Shown here piece after piece: positions 19,370 to 29,049 of a stretch of DNA of 64,000 nt. The stretch's first letter is position 1; every line of letters starts with the position of its first letter. A program made the translations under genes and the position numbers. The notes beneath the pieces were generated by a model that searched no databases, was not told the DNA's origin, and saw only the letters and a program-made list of their open reading frames with translations. This DNA is from Microbacterium terregens (GTDB lineage: Bacteria > Pseudomonadota > Alphaproteobacteria > Sphingomonadales > Sphingomonadaceae): assembly GCF_027922045.1 (NCBI RefSeq), contig NZ_BSEX01000003.1:62001-126000 (forward strand), read 5' to 3'.

Positions 19370-19573
19370 CGCGTGCCGCCCCTCGCCTGGGGAACGTGGG
19401 GGAAGGAGCTTCGGTGCCGGCGCGGCTGCAACGGGGGAATCGGGGATGTCATGCGGCCTGCTGCCACAGATGGACGGAGCTTGGACAGCCCGTGTGCGTG
19501 GTCGCCCGGGAAACTCCCGCGCGCTTCCCGCGTTGCCCGAGCTCACCGACTACATTATTTACTGTTTACGTGC

Positions 19574-21382
19574 TTGAAGGCCCTGGACGGCGCCACAAAG
19601 CGAGCGCCGAATCCCAGGAGACGCAAGATCAGGTCGAACAAGCTGCTCCCCTTCAAGGGGTTCTGGCGTGCGGTCTCCGCCAGCCTGACCGCCCGCGTTC
19701 TGATGGTGGGCATGCTGCTGATCGGCCTCCTCGCGCTGGTCGGCTTCGTGGCGTTCGGCCGGGTCGTCGATCTGACGCTGGTGCGGCTCGGGTCGGGCTT
19801 TGCCGAGCGGCAGGTACTCTATGATCGGGCACGCGGCCTCGGCACGTTGCAGCGGGATGTCGCGCTTGCCGAAACCAACGCGCGTTCGGAAGCGCTCATC
19901 GGCTGGCTGCGCGACGAGGGCAATGCCGCAAAACGCCGCGCCGCCATCGCCGAGCTGCGCCGCGTCGTCCAGCTGTCGGCGGGCGGCACCTTCTTCGTGG
20001 GCTCCGCCGCCTCGCGCCAATATTTCTACGAGGAGCCCGGCAGCCGCTATTCGGCGGACCGCCCGCGCCTCACCGTGCAGCCGGGCAACAACCGCGACCG
20101 CTGGTTCTTCGAGGCGCTGTCCCGCCCGCGCGACTGCCACCTGAACGTCGACGCGGACGATCTCGCCAAGCGCACGCGCGTGTTCGTCAACTGCGTGATC
20201 CGCTTCGAGGGCAAGGCACTGGGCGTCACCGGGACCGCCGTCGACCTTTCCTCCTTCGTGCACGAGGCGCTGGCCGACACCCAGGCCGGCGTCTCCACCT
20301 TCTTCGTCGACCACGATGGAGCGGTGCAGGCGCATCGCGATCCGAGCAAGGTCGACCGCTATTCCGACCCCAACCGCAAGCATCCGCCCACCGTCTTCGC
20401 GATGCTGAGCAACGCCGACGATCGCGCCCGGCTGCACGCGATGATGGCGGACGTCGCCTCGGGCCGCGCGTCCGCGCGATCCAGCTTCCTGGAGATGGGC
20501 GGCGAACGCGTGCTGGTCGGCGTCGGTTATCTGAACGGGCTCGACTGGTACAATGTGACGGTCATGGACACCGATGCCATGGTGGACCGCCGCCTGTTCG
20601 GTCCGCTCGCCGCGCTGATCGTGCTGATGCTGGTGATCGGCGGCGCGCTCGCCGTCGTCCTGTTCAAGCGCGTGGTGCTCGATCCGCTCACCCAGCTCGA
20701 GATGAGCGTGATCGAGGCGGAACGCGGCAACTTCCAACCTGCCGAGCAGCTCGACTCCGATCGCAACGACGAGATCGGGCGCCTGTCGCGCCGGTTCGCG
20801 GCGATGGCGCGCGCAGTCGCCGAACACACCCGCTCGCTCGAAGCGCGGGTGCGCGAGCGGACGATCGAGCTGGAACGGCTCGCCAACCGCGATTCGGCAA
20901 CCGGCGTCGCCAACCGCCGCGGCTTCGTGGCGGCGTTCGATGCGGTGCAGCGCCAGCGCGGCGCGAGCTCGGTCGGGCTGCTGCTGATCGACGTCGATCG
21001 TTTCAAGCAGATCAACGACCGCTTCGGCCATGTCGCGGGCGATGCCGTGGTGGCGGAGATCGCGCACCGCATCCAGGCCGCGCTCCGCCCCACGGACCTG
21101 TGCGGCCGCTGGGGAGGCGACGAATTCATCGTGCTCTTGCCCGGCCTTGGCGCCGATCCGCTGGAAACCGTCTCGGACCGGCTGGTCGCGGCCGTCTGCG
21201 CGGCGCCCGTCGTGCTGGGGGATGGCGCGCGCGTCCCGATCACGCTCAGCGTCGGCGCCTATTGCGTGACGCCCGGCGACACGATCGACACCGCGACCGA
21301 TCGCGCGGACGCCGCCATGTACCAGGCGAAGAAGGAGGGGCGCGACCGCGTCATCGTCGCCGACGATTGCCCGGTGACGTGA
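19574..21382 (+). CDS. Membrane diguanylate cyclase: dCache sensor, HAMP, GGDEF
   Basis: About 600 residues. An N-terminal membrane helix (near residues 38-62) is followed by a periplasmic dCache-like sensor (RDRWFFEALSRPRDCHLNVD), a second helix, a HAMP segment (DEIGRLSRRFAAMARAV), and a GGDEF domain. RPTD, five residues before WGGDEF, is an I-site, so feedback by c-di-GMP is expected. The start is unclear because no ATG or GTG precedes the first membrane helix in frame: TTG at 19574 is used here, while AGGAG at 19616-19620 stands 7 bases before an in-frame ATC at 19628. It is divergent from ubiA. Confidence 0.88.
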   Translation: MKALDGATKRAPNPRRRKIRSNKLLPFKGFWRAVSASLTARVLMVGMLLIGLLALVGFVAFGRVVDLTLVRLGSGFAERQVLYDRARGLGTLQRDVALAETNARSEALIGWLRDEGNAAKRRAAIAELRRVVQLSAGGTFFVGSAASRQYFYEEPGSRYSADRPRLTVQPGNNRDRWFFEALSRPRDCHLNVDADDLAKRTRVFVNCVIRFEGKALGVTGTAVDLSSFVHEALADTQAGVSTFFVDHDGAVQAHRDPSKVDRYSDPNRKHPPTVFAMLSNADDRARLHAMMADVASGRASARSSFLEMGGERVLVGVGYLNGLDWYNVTVMDTDAMVDRRLFGPLAALIVLMLVIGGALAVVLFKRVVLDPLTQLEMSVIEAERGNFQPAEQLDSDRNDEIGRLSRRFAAMARAVAEHTRSLEARVRERTIELERLANRDSATGVANRRGFVAAFDAVQRQRGASSVGLLLIDVDRFKQINDRFGHVAGDAVVAEIAHRIQAALRPTDLCGRWGGDEFIVLLPGLGADPLETVSDRLVAAVCAAPVVLGDGARVPITLSVGAYCVTPGDTIDTATDRADAAMYQAKKEGRDRVIVADDCPVT

Positions 21383-21414
21383 CGAAGCCGCCCGCTTCGC
21401 CTAACACCCGGTCC

Positions 21415-22158
21415 ATGCCCGCAACCCCCGCCTGGCCGCCGCAGTCCACCCCGCGCCTGTTCCTGGAAGCGACGATCGCACCCGATGCCGCGATCCGCAT
21501 CGACGGGCCGCAGGCGCATTACCTGCTGTCGGTGCTGCGCGCGAAGCCGGGCGACCCGGTCAAGCTGTTCGACGACCGGACCGGCGAGTGGCTCGCGACC
21601 GTCGCCCATGCCGGCAAGCGCGACCTCACCCTCCAGGTCACCGACCAGCTTCGCCCGCGCGAGCCGGTGCCGGACCTGTGGCTCTGCGCCGCGCCCTTGA
21701 AGAAGGGCCGCATCGACTGGACGGTGGAAAAGGCGTGCGAGCTGGGCGCCGCCCGCATCGTACCGGTGCTCACCCGCCGCACCGTGGTCGACCGGCTCAA
21801 CCTGGACCGGCTGCGCGCCCATGCGATCGAGGCGGCCGAGCAGTGCGACCGCACCGCCCTTCCCGAGCTGGCCGAGCCGGTGAAGCTCGCCGCGCTGCTG
21901 CGCGACTGGCCGGCCGAGCGCGCGCTGTTCTTCGCCGACGAGACCGGCGGCGCCCCGGCGTCCACGACCATGGCGCAGCACCGCGGCCCCGGCGCCGTGC
22001 TGATCGGGCCGGAGGGCGGCTTCGACGTCGAAGAGCGCGAGGCGATCCGCGCCCTGCCCCAGGCCTACGGCGTCACGCTCGGCCCACGCATCCTGCGCGC
22101 GGAGACGGCGGCGGCCGCCGCAATCAGCGTCTGGATGGCCAGCGCCGGCGACTGGTAA
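21415..22158 (+). CDS. rsmE: 16S rRNA (uracil1498-N3)-methyltransferase
   Basis: A 247-residue SPOUT methyltransferase. An N-terminal PUA-like part (HYLLSVLRAKPGD) precedes the knotted domain with KKGRIDWTVEKACELGA, LIGPEGGF and LGPRILRAETAAAAA, which are the RsmE cofactor-binding signatures. It methylates U1498 of 16S rRNA in assembled 30S subunits. The ATG at 21415 is chosen for length; upstream frame is not protein-like. gshA follows 58 bases later on the same strand, a common pairing in sphingomonads. Confidence 0.95.
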   Translation: MPATPAWPPQSTPRLFLEATIAPDAAIRIDGPQAHYLLSVLRAKPGDPVKLFDDRTGEWLATVAHAGKRDLTLQVTDQLRPREPVPDLWLCAAPLKKGRIDWTVEKACELGAARIVPVLTRRTVVDRLNLDRLRAHAIEAAEQCDRTALPELAEPVKLAALLRDWPAERALFFADETGGAPASTTMAQHRGPGAVLIGPEGGFDVEEREAIRALPQAYGVTLGPRILRAETAAAAAISVWMASAGDW

Positions 22159-22216
22159 CGTACGGCATCAAAACGGCGCTGGCGCCGCACCGCGGCACCG
22201 CCTATGGGCGCAGCCC

Positions 22217-23590
22217 ATGAGCACCAAGACCGTTTCGGACACCAGCGCAGCGGTCATCGAGACCCGCGACCAGCTGATCGGCTATTTCGCAGGCGGCGAG
22301 AAGCCCGCGGAACGCTGGCGCATCGGCACGGAGCACGAGAAGTTCGTGTTCCGCACCAGCGACCACCGTGCCCCCAGCTATGACGAGCCCGGCGGCATCC
22401 GCGACCTGCTGATGGCGCTGACCGAGTTCGGCTGGACGCCGATCGAGGAGAACGGCAAGGTCATCGCGCTCGCCGGCAAGGACGGCACCGTCAGCCTGGA
22501 GCCCGCCGGCCAGCTCGAACTCTCCGGCGCCCCGCTCGAAAACCTCCACCAGACCTGCGGCGAGACCGGCCGGCATCTCACCCAGGTAAAGGCCGTCGGC
22601 GAGAAGCTGGGCCTGGGCTTCCTGGGTCTCGGCATGTGGCCGGACAAGCCCCGCGCCGAGCTGCCGATCATGCCCAAGGGCCGCTACGCGATCATGCTCA
22701 ACCACATGCCGCGCGTCGGCAGCATGGGTCTCGACATGATGCTGCGCACCTGCACCATCCAGGTGAACCTCGACTATGCTTCCGAAGCGGACATGGTGCA
22801 GAAGTTCCGGGTCGGCCTGGCGCTCCAGCCGCTCGCGACCGCGCTGTTCGCCAACTCGCCCTTCACCGAAGGCAAGCCCAACGGCATGCTTTCCTACCGC
22901 AGCCACATCTGGTCGGACACCGATCCCCACCGCACCGGCATGCTGCCGTTCGTGTTCGAGGACGGCTTCGGCTACGAACGCTACGCCGACTACGCCCTCG
23001 ATGTGCCGATGTACTTCGTCTACCGCGACGGCAAGTATATCGACGCCGCCGGCCTCTCCTTCCGCGACTTCCTGAAGGGCGAGCTCTCGGTCCTCCCCGG
23101 CGAGCTGCCGACGATGGACGACTGGGCCGACCATCTCTCCACCGCCTTCCCGGAAGTGCGGCTCAAGACCTTCCTGGAGATGCGCGGCGCCGACGGCGGC
23201 CCCTGGGGCCGGATCTGCGCGCTGCCCGCACTTTGGGTGGGCCTCCTCTACGACCAGGGCGCGCTCGACGCCGCCTGGGACCTCGTCAAGGACTGGAGCC
23301 TGGAGACCCGCCAGGCGCTGCGCGACTCCGTGCCGCGCCTCGGCCTCGACGCGCCGCTGGGCGACAAGGGCACGCTGCGCGACATCGCCCGGCAGGTGCT
23401 CGACATCGCCGGCGCCGGCCTCAAGGCGCGCGGCCGCCTGGATGCCGCCGGCGACGACGAGACCGGCTTCCTCACCCCCTTGCGCGACGTGGTGCGCGAC
23501 GGCCGGGTGCCCGCACAGCAGCTCCTCGACCGCTACGGCAGCAGCTGGGACGGCGACGTCACGCGCGTCTACGACGAACTGACGTTCTGA
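22217..23590 (+). CDS. gshA: Glutamate-cysteine ligase, plant/alphaproteobacterial type
   Basis: A 457-residue ligase of the class shared by alphaproteobacteria and plants. Recognisable blocks are GTEHEKFVF (near 34-42), SLEPAGQLELSGAP, MPKGRYAIMLNHMP, and LMLRTCTIQVNLDY-like MMLRTCTIQVNLDYASE. It joins glutamate and cysteine with ATP, the first step of glutathione synthesis. Plant-type enzymes use Cys pairs for redox control; whether that applies here is not clear. It ends just before an inverted-repeat pair that separates it from the convergent membrane methyltransferase gene. Confidence 0.94.
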   Translation: MSTKTVSDTSAAVIETRDQLIGYFAGGEKPAERWRIGTEHEKFVFRTSDHRAPSYDEPGGIRDLLMALTEFGWTPIEENGKVIALAGKDGTVSLEPAGQLELSGAPLENLHQTCGETGRHLTQVKAVGEKLGLGFLGLGMWPDKPRAELPIMPKGRYAIMLNHMPRVGSMGLDMMLRTCTIQVNLDYASEADMVQKFRVGLALQPLATALFANSPFTEGKPNGMLSYRSHIWSDTDPHRTGMLPFVFEDGFGYERYADYALDVPMYFVYRDGKYIDAAGLSFRDFLKGELSVLPGELPTMDDWADHLSTAFPEVRLKTFLEMRGADGGPWGRICALPALWVGLLYDQGALDAAWDLVKDWSLETRQALRDSVPRLGLDAPLGDKGTLRDIARQVLDIAGAGLKARGRLDAAGDDETGFLTPLRDVVRDGRVPAQQLLDRYGSSWDGDVTRVYDELTF

Positions 23591-23614
23591 GACGGCACAC
23601 CCGTAGAAGCACCA

Positions 23615-23696
23615 CCGTGCTCCTGCGCAGGCAGGAGCCCAGAGCCACGAAGCACAGCGCCTGTTACCCTGGGCTCCTGCCTGCGCAGGAGCACGG
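23615..23696. repeat. 28-bp perfect inverted repeat between convergent genes
   Basis: The left arm at 23615-23642 (CCGTGCTCCTGCGCAGGCAG and 8 more bases) is the exact reverse complement of the right arm at 23669-23696, with a 26-base spacer. Each arm is itself a TCCTGCGCAGGCAGGA palindrome unit. Placed between the 3' ends of gshA and the ICMT-like gene, it could act as a bidirectional transcription or mRNA-end barrier. Confidence 0.85.
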
Positions 23697-23701
23697 CACC
23701 G

Positions 23702-24988
23702 CTAGCCGGCCACCCACCGAAAGAACCGCGGCACCACCCCATGCCGCCCCACCCAGTCGTAGTACGCACGATAGCCCGGATCGGCGAGCAGGTGCCGCTC
23801 CTCGGTGCGCGCACGCCAGTAATAGACGCCGCTCACCAGCCCCAGGATCGCGGTGTTGCGGAACGCGTCCAGCCAGTTGCCGGTCGTCACCAGCATCGGC
23901 CAGCTCACCAGCCACCAGAACAGGTTCTTCGACAGATAGGCCGGATGGCGGCTCCAGGCGTACGGCCCGTTGGTGATGATCCCGCGGTTGGTGAGGTTGG
24001 AGAAGCGCAGGCCGAACGCCACCGTCGCCCAGGCATAGACAAAGGTCAGCGCCACCAGCGCCGCGCCGATCGCCGCCAGGATCACTGGATGGCCCGCGAA
24101 CCACTGCGTCCACTCCGCGCCGCCTGGATGATAGTCGAGCGGGCCGCCGTCGCCCATCAGCACGAACGGCGGATAGCAGATCAGCGCCGCGACCCAGCCG
24201 GCCGCATAGGGATTGGCCGAGCGGATGTGCGTGTCGATCGGCCGCAGCGCGAGGATATAGCCGCAGGTCGCGAACGCCACGTCCACCAGGAACATGAAGG
24301 TGATCAGCCACTGCGCCAGCGCGACGGGATCGTGCAGCACCGTGGCCGTGTCGGCGGCGACGAACTCGCGGAAGCCGCCCGGCACGATCCCCAGCATGAA
24401 CGCCAGGAAGAACGCCTTCACCGCCCAGGCGCGCAGATGGTCGAAGATCGCCTCGCGCTCGATCGGCTCGTCCAGGTGCATCAGCCAGGCGCCGAACGCC
24501 CAGCAGCCGTCGCGCGGCGCCACCAGGTGGCGGTCGATCCACAGGACATAGGGGATCGACAGCACGAACAGCACCGGCGCCGCATAGCCGAAGCACCACA
24601 TGGCAAAGGCGAAGCCGCCGTCCCAATAGAAGCGGCCGGTCGCATAGAGCAGCGCGATCCCCACCCAGGTCGCCCACAGCCCCGCCAGCTTGGTGACGCT
24701 GACGTCCAGCGTCGCCCGCCACGGCCGCGGGTGCGCCCAGTCGATGCCGGTCGATGGATTGCGATGCACCTTGTCCACCAGCACCGACCAGGCGAGCATC
24801 GGCAGCCCGCAGGCGACGAGGTTCACCAGCGCCGCATAGGGCCCGTCCATGCCATAGTGGCGCGCGATCGCGACCCAGGCGAGCAGCCCCGCCATGCCCG
24901 CGAGGCCGGTACCCGTGCTCACCGCCGATCGCGGGCGCGGATCGGCGGCGGGCGCGGTGTCGGCAGCGGGCACGAGCGTGGAAGCCAT
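23702..24988 (-). CDS. ICMT/PEMT-type membrane methyltransferase
   Basis: A 428-residue polytopic membrane protein (roughly nine or ten hydrophobic helices). The C-terminal part has the isoprenylcysteine/phospholipid methyltransferase signature: GPYAWSRHPAYLSKNLFWW followed by EERHLLADPGYRAYYDWV, where RHP and the EE pair bind SAM. Bacterial relatives methylate lipids or small molecules at the membrane; the substrate here is unknown. The N-terminal half is longer than in minimal family members. The start at 24988 (MASTLVPAADTAP) is preferred over 25009 on length; neither is certain. Confidence 0.75.
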   Translation of the reverse strand: MASTLVPAADTAPAADPRPRSAVSTGTGLAGMAGLLAWVAIARHYGMDGPYAALVNLVACGLPMLAWSVLVDKVHRNPSTGIDWAHPRPWRATLDVSVTKLAGLWATWVGIALLYATGRFYWDGGFAFAMWCFGYAAPVLFVLSIPYVLWIDRHLVAPRDGCWAFGAWLMHLDEPIEREAIFDHLRAWAVKAFFLAFMLGIVPGGFREFVAADTATVLHDPVALAQWLITFMFLVDVAFATCGYILALRPIDTHIRSANPYAAGWVAALICYPPFVLMGDGGPLDYHPGGAEWTQWFAGHPVILAAIGAALVALTFVYAWATVAFGLRFSNLTNRGIITNGPYAWSRHPAYLSKNLFWWLVSWPMLVTTGNWLDAFRNTAILGLVSGVYYWRARTEERHLLADPGYRAYYDWVGRHGVVPRFFRWVAG

Positions 24989-25111
24989 GCCCGACCCTAG
25001 CCGCCGCACCCGGCGGATCGAAGCCGGAATCGTGTCCCGCCTTGCGACAGGCTGGACGCCCGCTGCGATATGTCGTTACACCGCCCCATCCCACCTCGAC
25101 GAAAGGCCGTC

Positions 25112-27034
25112 ATGTTTCGCACCCCTGCGTTCGCCGCCCTGTTGCTCGCTTCTGCCGTTCCCGCCCATGCGCAGCTGAACCCCGCCGGCAACACCCTGCC
25201 GCAGCCGGTGCCCTTCACCGACACCATCCCCGCCCCGCGCGACGTCGACTATCCTGGCACCCTCCTGCTGGAGGTCGACGCGACCGACATCCAGCGCGGC
25301 ATCTTCAACGTGAAGGAGACGATTCCCATCGCCGAGGCGGGCCACATGGTGCTGCTGTTCCCGAAGTGGCTGCCGGGCGCGCACAGCCCGCGCGGTGAGA
25401 TCGAGAAGCTCGCCGGCCTGGTGATCCGCGCCAATGGCAAGGTGGTGCCCTGGACCCGCGATCCCGAAGATGTGTTCGCCTTCCACATCGACGTGCCCGC
25501 CGGTGCCAGGAAGCTCGACGTCAGCTTCCAGTTCCTGTCGGCGACCGCCGGTGACCAGGGCCGCATCGTCATGGCGCCCTCGATGCTGAACCTCCAGTGG
25601 AACTCGGTCAGCCTCTACCCGGCCGGCTATTTCACCCGCCGCATCCCGATCCAGGCGACTGCCAAATATCCGGCCGGCTGGACCGCGGCGGCAGGCCTGC
25701 CCGCGACCAGCAACGGCTCGATCTATTCCTACCAGCGCACCAGCTACGAAACGCTGGTCGACTCCCCCACCTTTGCCGGCAAATATTACCGCCAGTGGGC
25801 GCTGTCGCCGCGCGTCGACCTCAACGTCTTCGCCGACACCCCCGAAGAGCTCAACGCCACCCCCGAGCAGATCGACGCGCACAAGAAGCTCGTCGAGCAG
25901 GCGACCCGCGTGTTCGGCGCCCAGCACTACGACAAGTACGAATTCCTGCTGGCGATCACCGACACCATGGGCGGCATCGGCTTGGAGCATCACCGCAGCT
26001 CCGAAAACGGCGTGAAGCCGGGCTATTTCACCAAGTGGAACGAGGGTGCCGGCAGCCGCAACCTCCTGCCGCACGAATACAGCCACAGCTGGGACGGCAA
26101 GTTCCGCCGTGGTGCGGACCTGTGGACGCCGGACTATCGCACGCCCATGCGCAACTCGCTGCTGTGGGTCTATGAAGGCCAGACCCAGTTCTGGGGCTAT
26201 GTGCTCCAGGCACGCTCGGGCATCGTCACCAAGCAGGATACGCTGGACGCCTATGCCGCGATCGCAGCCAGCCTCGACAACCGCCGTGCGCGCGAATGGC
26301 GCCCGCTGGTCGACACCACCAACGACCCCATCATCTCTGCGCGCCGGCCCAAGGGCTGGACCAGCTGGCAGCGGTCGGAGGATTATTACAACGAAGGCCT
26401 GTTGATCTGGATGGACGTGGATTCCGTCCTGCGCCAGCAGTCGGGCGGCACCAAGAGCATCGACGATTTCGCCCGCGCCTTCTTCGGCGTGCGCGACGGC
26501 GACTGGGGCGTGCTCACCTACACGTTCGAGGATGTGGTCCAGACGCTGAACGGCATCCAGCCCTATGACTGGGCCGGCTTCCTCAACAGCCGCGTCAACA
26601 ACGTCTCTGAGCGCGCGCCGCTCGGCGGCTTCACCAACAACGGCTACCGCCTGGTCTACACCGAACAGCCGACGCCGTACTTCGTCAACAACGACCGCAC
26701 CCGCGACCAGGCCGATCTCAGCTATTCGCTGGGGCTCGTCACGGGCAAGTCGGGCTCGGTCAACTCGGTCAGCTGGGGCAGCCCGGCGTTCGACGCGGGG
26801 ATGACCGTGGACAGCAGCATCGTCGCGGTGAACGGCGAGAGCTACAGCGCCGATCGCCTGAAGGCGGCCGTGACCGCGTCCAAGGGCAATCGCACGCCCA
26901 TCCGCCTGCTGGTCAAGAACGGCGACAAGCTGCGCGAGGTGGCAATCGACTATCACGATGGCCTGCGCTATCCGCGGCTGGAAAAGACCGGACAGGGTGA
27001 GACGGGCCTCGATCGCCTGCTCGCCGCCAAGTAA
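25112..27034 (+). CDS. M61-family glycyl aminopeptidase with PDZ domain
   Basis: A 640-residue exported protein: signal peptide 1-21 (MFRTPAFAALLLASAVPAHA), then a long beta-rich N-terminal domain, and a zinc peptidase core with HEYSH at 321-325 and the third ligand Glu at about 355 (WVYEGQTQFWG). A C-terminal PDZ domain (about 535-600, GSVNSVSWGSPAFDAGM) completes it. M61 peptidases release N-terminal Gly or Ala residues in the periplasm. ppa follows 15 bases later on the same strand. Confidence 0.92.
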   Translation: MFRTPAFAALLLASAVPAHAQLNPAGNTLPQPVPFTDTIPAPRDVDYPGTLLLEVDATDIQRGIFNVKETIPIAEAGHMVLLFPKWLPGAHSPRGEIEKLAGLVIRANGKVVPWTRDPEDVFAFHIDVPAGARKLDVSFQFLSATAGDQGRIVMAPSMLNLQWNSVSLYPAGYFTRRIPIQATAKYPAGWTAAAGLPATSNGSIYSYQRTSYETLVDSPTFAGKYYRQWALSPRVDLNVFADTPEELNATPEQIDAHKKLVEQATRVFGAQHYDKYEFLLAITDTMGGIGLEHHRSSENGVKPGYFTKWNEGAGSRNLLPHEYSHSWDGKFRRGADLWTPDYRTPMRNSLLWVYEGQTQFWGYVLQARSGIVTKQDTLDAYAAIAASLDNRRAREWRPLVDTTNDPIISARRPKGWTSWQRSEDYYNEGLLIWMDVDSVLRQQSGGTKSIDDFARAFFGVRDGDWGVLTYTFEDVVQTLNGIQPYDWAGFLNSRVNNVSERAPLGGFTNNGYRLVYTEQPTPYFVNNDRTRDQADLSYSLGLVTGKSGSVNSVSWGSPAFDAGMTVDSSIVAVNGESYSADRLKAAVTASKGNRTPIRLLVKNGDKLREVAIDYHDGLRYPRLEKTGQGETGLDRLLAAK

Positions 27035-27049
27035 AAGGGACGACACAAC

Positions 27050-27628
27050 ATGCGGATCGACATGGTGCCGGTGGGCAAGAACCCGCCGGAAGACCTCAAC
27101 GTCATCATCGAGGTGCCGACCGGCGGCGAGCCGGTGAAGTATGAGTTCGACAAGGCGTCCGGTGCGCTGTTCGTCGATCGCATCCTCCACACCCCGATGC
27201 GCTATCCGGCGAACTATGGCTTCGTGCCGCACACGCTGTCGCCGGACGGCGATCCGCTCGACGCGCTAGTCGTGTCGCGCACGCCGTTCATCCCGGGCTG
27301 CGTCGTGCGCGCGCGCCCGATCGCGGTCCTGAACCTGGAAGACGAAGCCGGCGGCGACGAGAAGCTCGTCTGCGTGCCGGTCGACTCCACCTTCCCCTAT
27401 TACACCAAGGTCGGTGGCCGCGCCGATCTGCCGGAGATCGTGTTCCAGCAGATCGAGCACTTCTTCACCCACTACAAGGACCTGGAGAAGCAGAAGTGGG
27501 TGCGCGTCGGCACCTGGGGCGACGCCGACGAGGCGGCGCGCATCACCCTGGAGGCGATCGAGCGCTACAACGCCGCCAAGGAACGCGGCGAGGAACCGCT
27601 CGACCACGACGTGCCCGGCCGCGACTAA
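27050..27628 (+). CDS. ppa: Inorganic pyrophosphatase
   Basis: A 192-residue family I soluble pyrophosphatase. KYEFDKASG, the YPANYGFVPHTL strand, the metal-binding signature DGDPLDALV, and the KVGGRADLPE region are all in place, with conserved Asp and Lys residues. It hydrolyses PPi to drive biosynthesis. It is closely spaced after the M61 peptidase gene and followed by a strong hairpin at 27652. Confidence 0.97.
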   Translation: MRIDMVPVGKNPPEDLNVIIEVPTGGEPVKYEFDKASGALFVDRILHTPMRYPANYGFVPHTLSPDGDPLDALVVSRTPFIPGCVVRARPIAVLNLEDEAGGDEKLVCVPVDSTFPYYTKVGGRADLPEIVFQQIEHFFTHYKDLEKQKWVRVGTWGDADEAARITLEAIERYNAAKERGEEPLDHDVPGRD

Positions 27629-27651
27629 GCGCCAGCCACGCAAGATCCGGA

Positions 27652-27690
27652 CCCCGTCGGCACCCAGGTGCCGGCGGGGTTCGTCGTTTC
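27652..27690 (+). terminator. Terminator of the peptidase-ppa unit
   Basis: CCCCGTCGGCACC (27652-27664) pairs with GGTGCCGGCGGGG (27667-27679) through 13 positions with one wobble, and is followed by TTCGTCGTTT. It stands 24 bases after the ppa stop and overlaps the end of the convergent TfoX-like gene. Confidence 0.8.
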
Positions 27691-28045
27691 AGCCCTTGTT
27701 CTTGCGCTTCGGCTTCGGCGCCCGCGCCCCGGCCGCCAGCGCGAGCCCGGCCCACTCCCGCATCGCGTCCGCATCGTCATAGACGTCGTCGGGCGCGCGC
27801 CGGTAGTTCATCGATCCCGTCGTGCCGTCGCCCTTGGCATAGGTGAAGCGCGCACAACCAGCCGCGTCCCAGGCCGCGTCGCTCTCGGCATCCGCCTTGA
27901 ACCAGAGCCCGTCGTCGCCGGCGATCGCAAAGATGGTGCCGTCGCAATAGAGCGTCGCCCCGCCCATCATCCGCCGCGACGTGACGGTGCCGACCGGCGC
28001 CAGCGCCTCGGCCACCCATTCGATCAGCCCTGCGTCGACGCCCAT
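27689..28045 (-). CDS. TfoX N-terminal-domain protein
   Basis: A 118-residue protein made of a single TfoX/Sxy N-terminal domain: SRRMMGGATLYCDGTIFAIA, LWFKAD, FTYAKGDG, and MNYRRAPDDVYDD match the family. Full TfoX/Sxy is a competence regulator; single-domain versions are widespread in alphaproteobacteria with no proven role. The Lys/Arg-rich tail (PKPKRKNKG) may contact nucleic acid. It converges with ppa. Confidence 0.85.
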   Translation of the reverse strand: MGVDAGLIEWVAEALAPVGTVTSRRMMGGATLYCDGTIFAIAGDDGLWFKADAESDAAWDAAGCARFTYAKGDGTTGSMNYRRAPDDVYDDADAMREWAGLALAAGARAPKPKRKNKG

Positions 28046-28205
28046 GCGATCCTCACCAGGTTCGAGATTCGAAAAAAGCGGACTCTCGGGCGCACCGCAA
28101 TGCCGGCTGCGGACCTGGGAGGCCGGGCCGGAAGGGGCTCCGTAGCATCCCTTGACAGCCGCATGGCCCTACCTACGCTATCCGATCCGAGGTTGTGAGG
28201 TCGAC

Positions 28206-29012
28206 ATGGTTTCGGGCATCCTATTGTTGCCGTTCCTTCTGCTGGTCTCACAAGAAGCATCGGCCCAATCCACGACAGCGCCGTCAGAAGACTCCGGGAG
28301 GGAGGACATCGTGGTGGAGGGAGGATTCGATCCCGACGAGCCCGATCCGTCCAATTTGCGGCGCAAGATGGTTACCGGATCCCGGATTCCCCAGCGCAGC
28401 CTCCAGAACAATCCGCACATCGCCAGTGCGACGAGCTTGGGAGGGCTGACGTCGGATTCGGGCATGGACGCCTGGCAGTCCATCGGCACCAAACGATGGA
28501 AGACGTGCAAGGCTGAAGGCGCGTTGATCCGCAAGCGGATCGCCTGTGCCCTGATTCGCGTGGAAAAGGCGATGACCGCGATGCACGCCGCCGAAGCTGG
28601 GCAAATCGCCTCATCGCTTGCGAGCGACCCCAATCTCACGGTCGAGGAGCAATACGTCGTTCACGCGTACCTGTATCGCATTGCTGATCTGCAATCCGAT
28701 GCTGCCGCAAAGCGCCGGTCTTTGGCCGCCATGTTCGACACGGGCATGATGTCGGAAGCGGAAGAACGGGCAGCAGTGGGAACGCTCGCGTCCTGGGCCT
28801 TGAAGGAAGGCGACAGCGAGGCCGCGGTAAGGTGGTACCGTGAACTGGCGAGCAGGGACGTCAACGACACCCAGAGCCGTATCAACGCTGGCATCCTGCT
28901 TGGCCGGATGGGGAAGGCCGAGGAAAGCAGAGCACAGTTCCAGGCGGCGATCAGCGCTGCACGGAGAGAGGGTAAGCCGGTTCCCGCGGCATGGATCGAA
29001 CGCGCGAACTAG
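28206..29012 (+). CDS. Exported TPR-like protein, hypothetical
   Basis: A 268-residue protein with a signal peptide (MVSGILLLPFLLLVSQEASA) starting at the ATG preceded by GAGG. EDIVVEGG and GSRIPQRSLQNNP follow, motifs common in sphingomonad exported proteins. The C-terminal half has TPR-like helices (EGDSEAAVRWYRELASRDV, RINAGILLGRMGKAEESRAQF). A periplasmic protein-protein interaction role is possible. Stands alone between convergent genes; no operon partner. Confidence 0.7.
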   Translation: MVSGILLLPFLLLVSQEASAQSTTAPSEDSGREDIVVEGGFDPDEPDPSNLRRKMVTGSRIPQRSLQNNPHIASATSLGGLTSDSGMDAWQSIGTKRWKTCKAEGALIRKRIACALIRVEKAMTAMHAAEAGQIASSLASDPNLTVEEQYVVHAYLYRIADLQSDAAAKRRSLAAMFDTGMMSEAEERAAVGTLASWALKEGDSEAAVRWYRELASRDVNDTQSRINAGILLGRMGKAEESRAQFQAAISAARREGKPVPAAWIERAN

Positions 29013-29049
29013 GCCGTAGGCTGGCCAGGCGCGGAGCCGACCTGGTCGG

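Noticed and set aside
16835..19573. Upstream extension of the frame that ends in the dCache-GGDEF protein
   Set aside because: It runs antisense through cysQ-like, pmbA and ubiA; only the part after about 19574 has real protein character.
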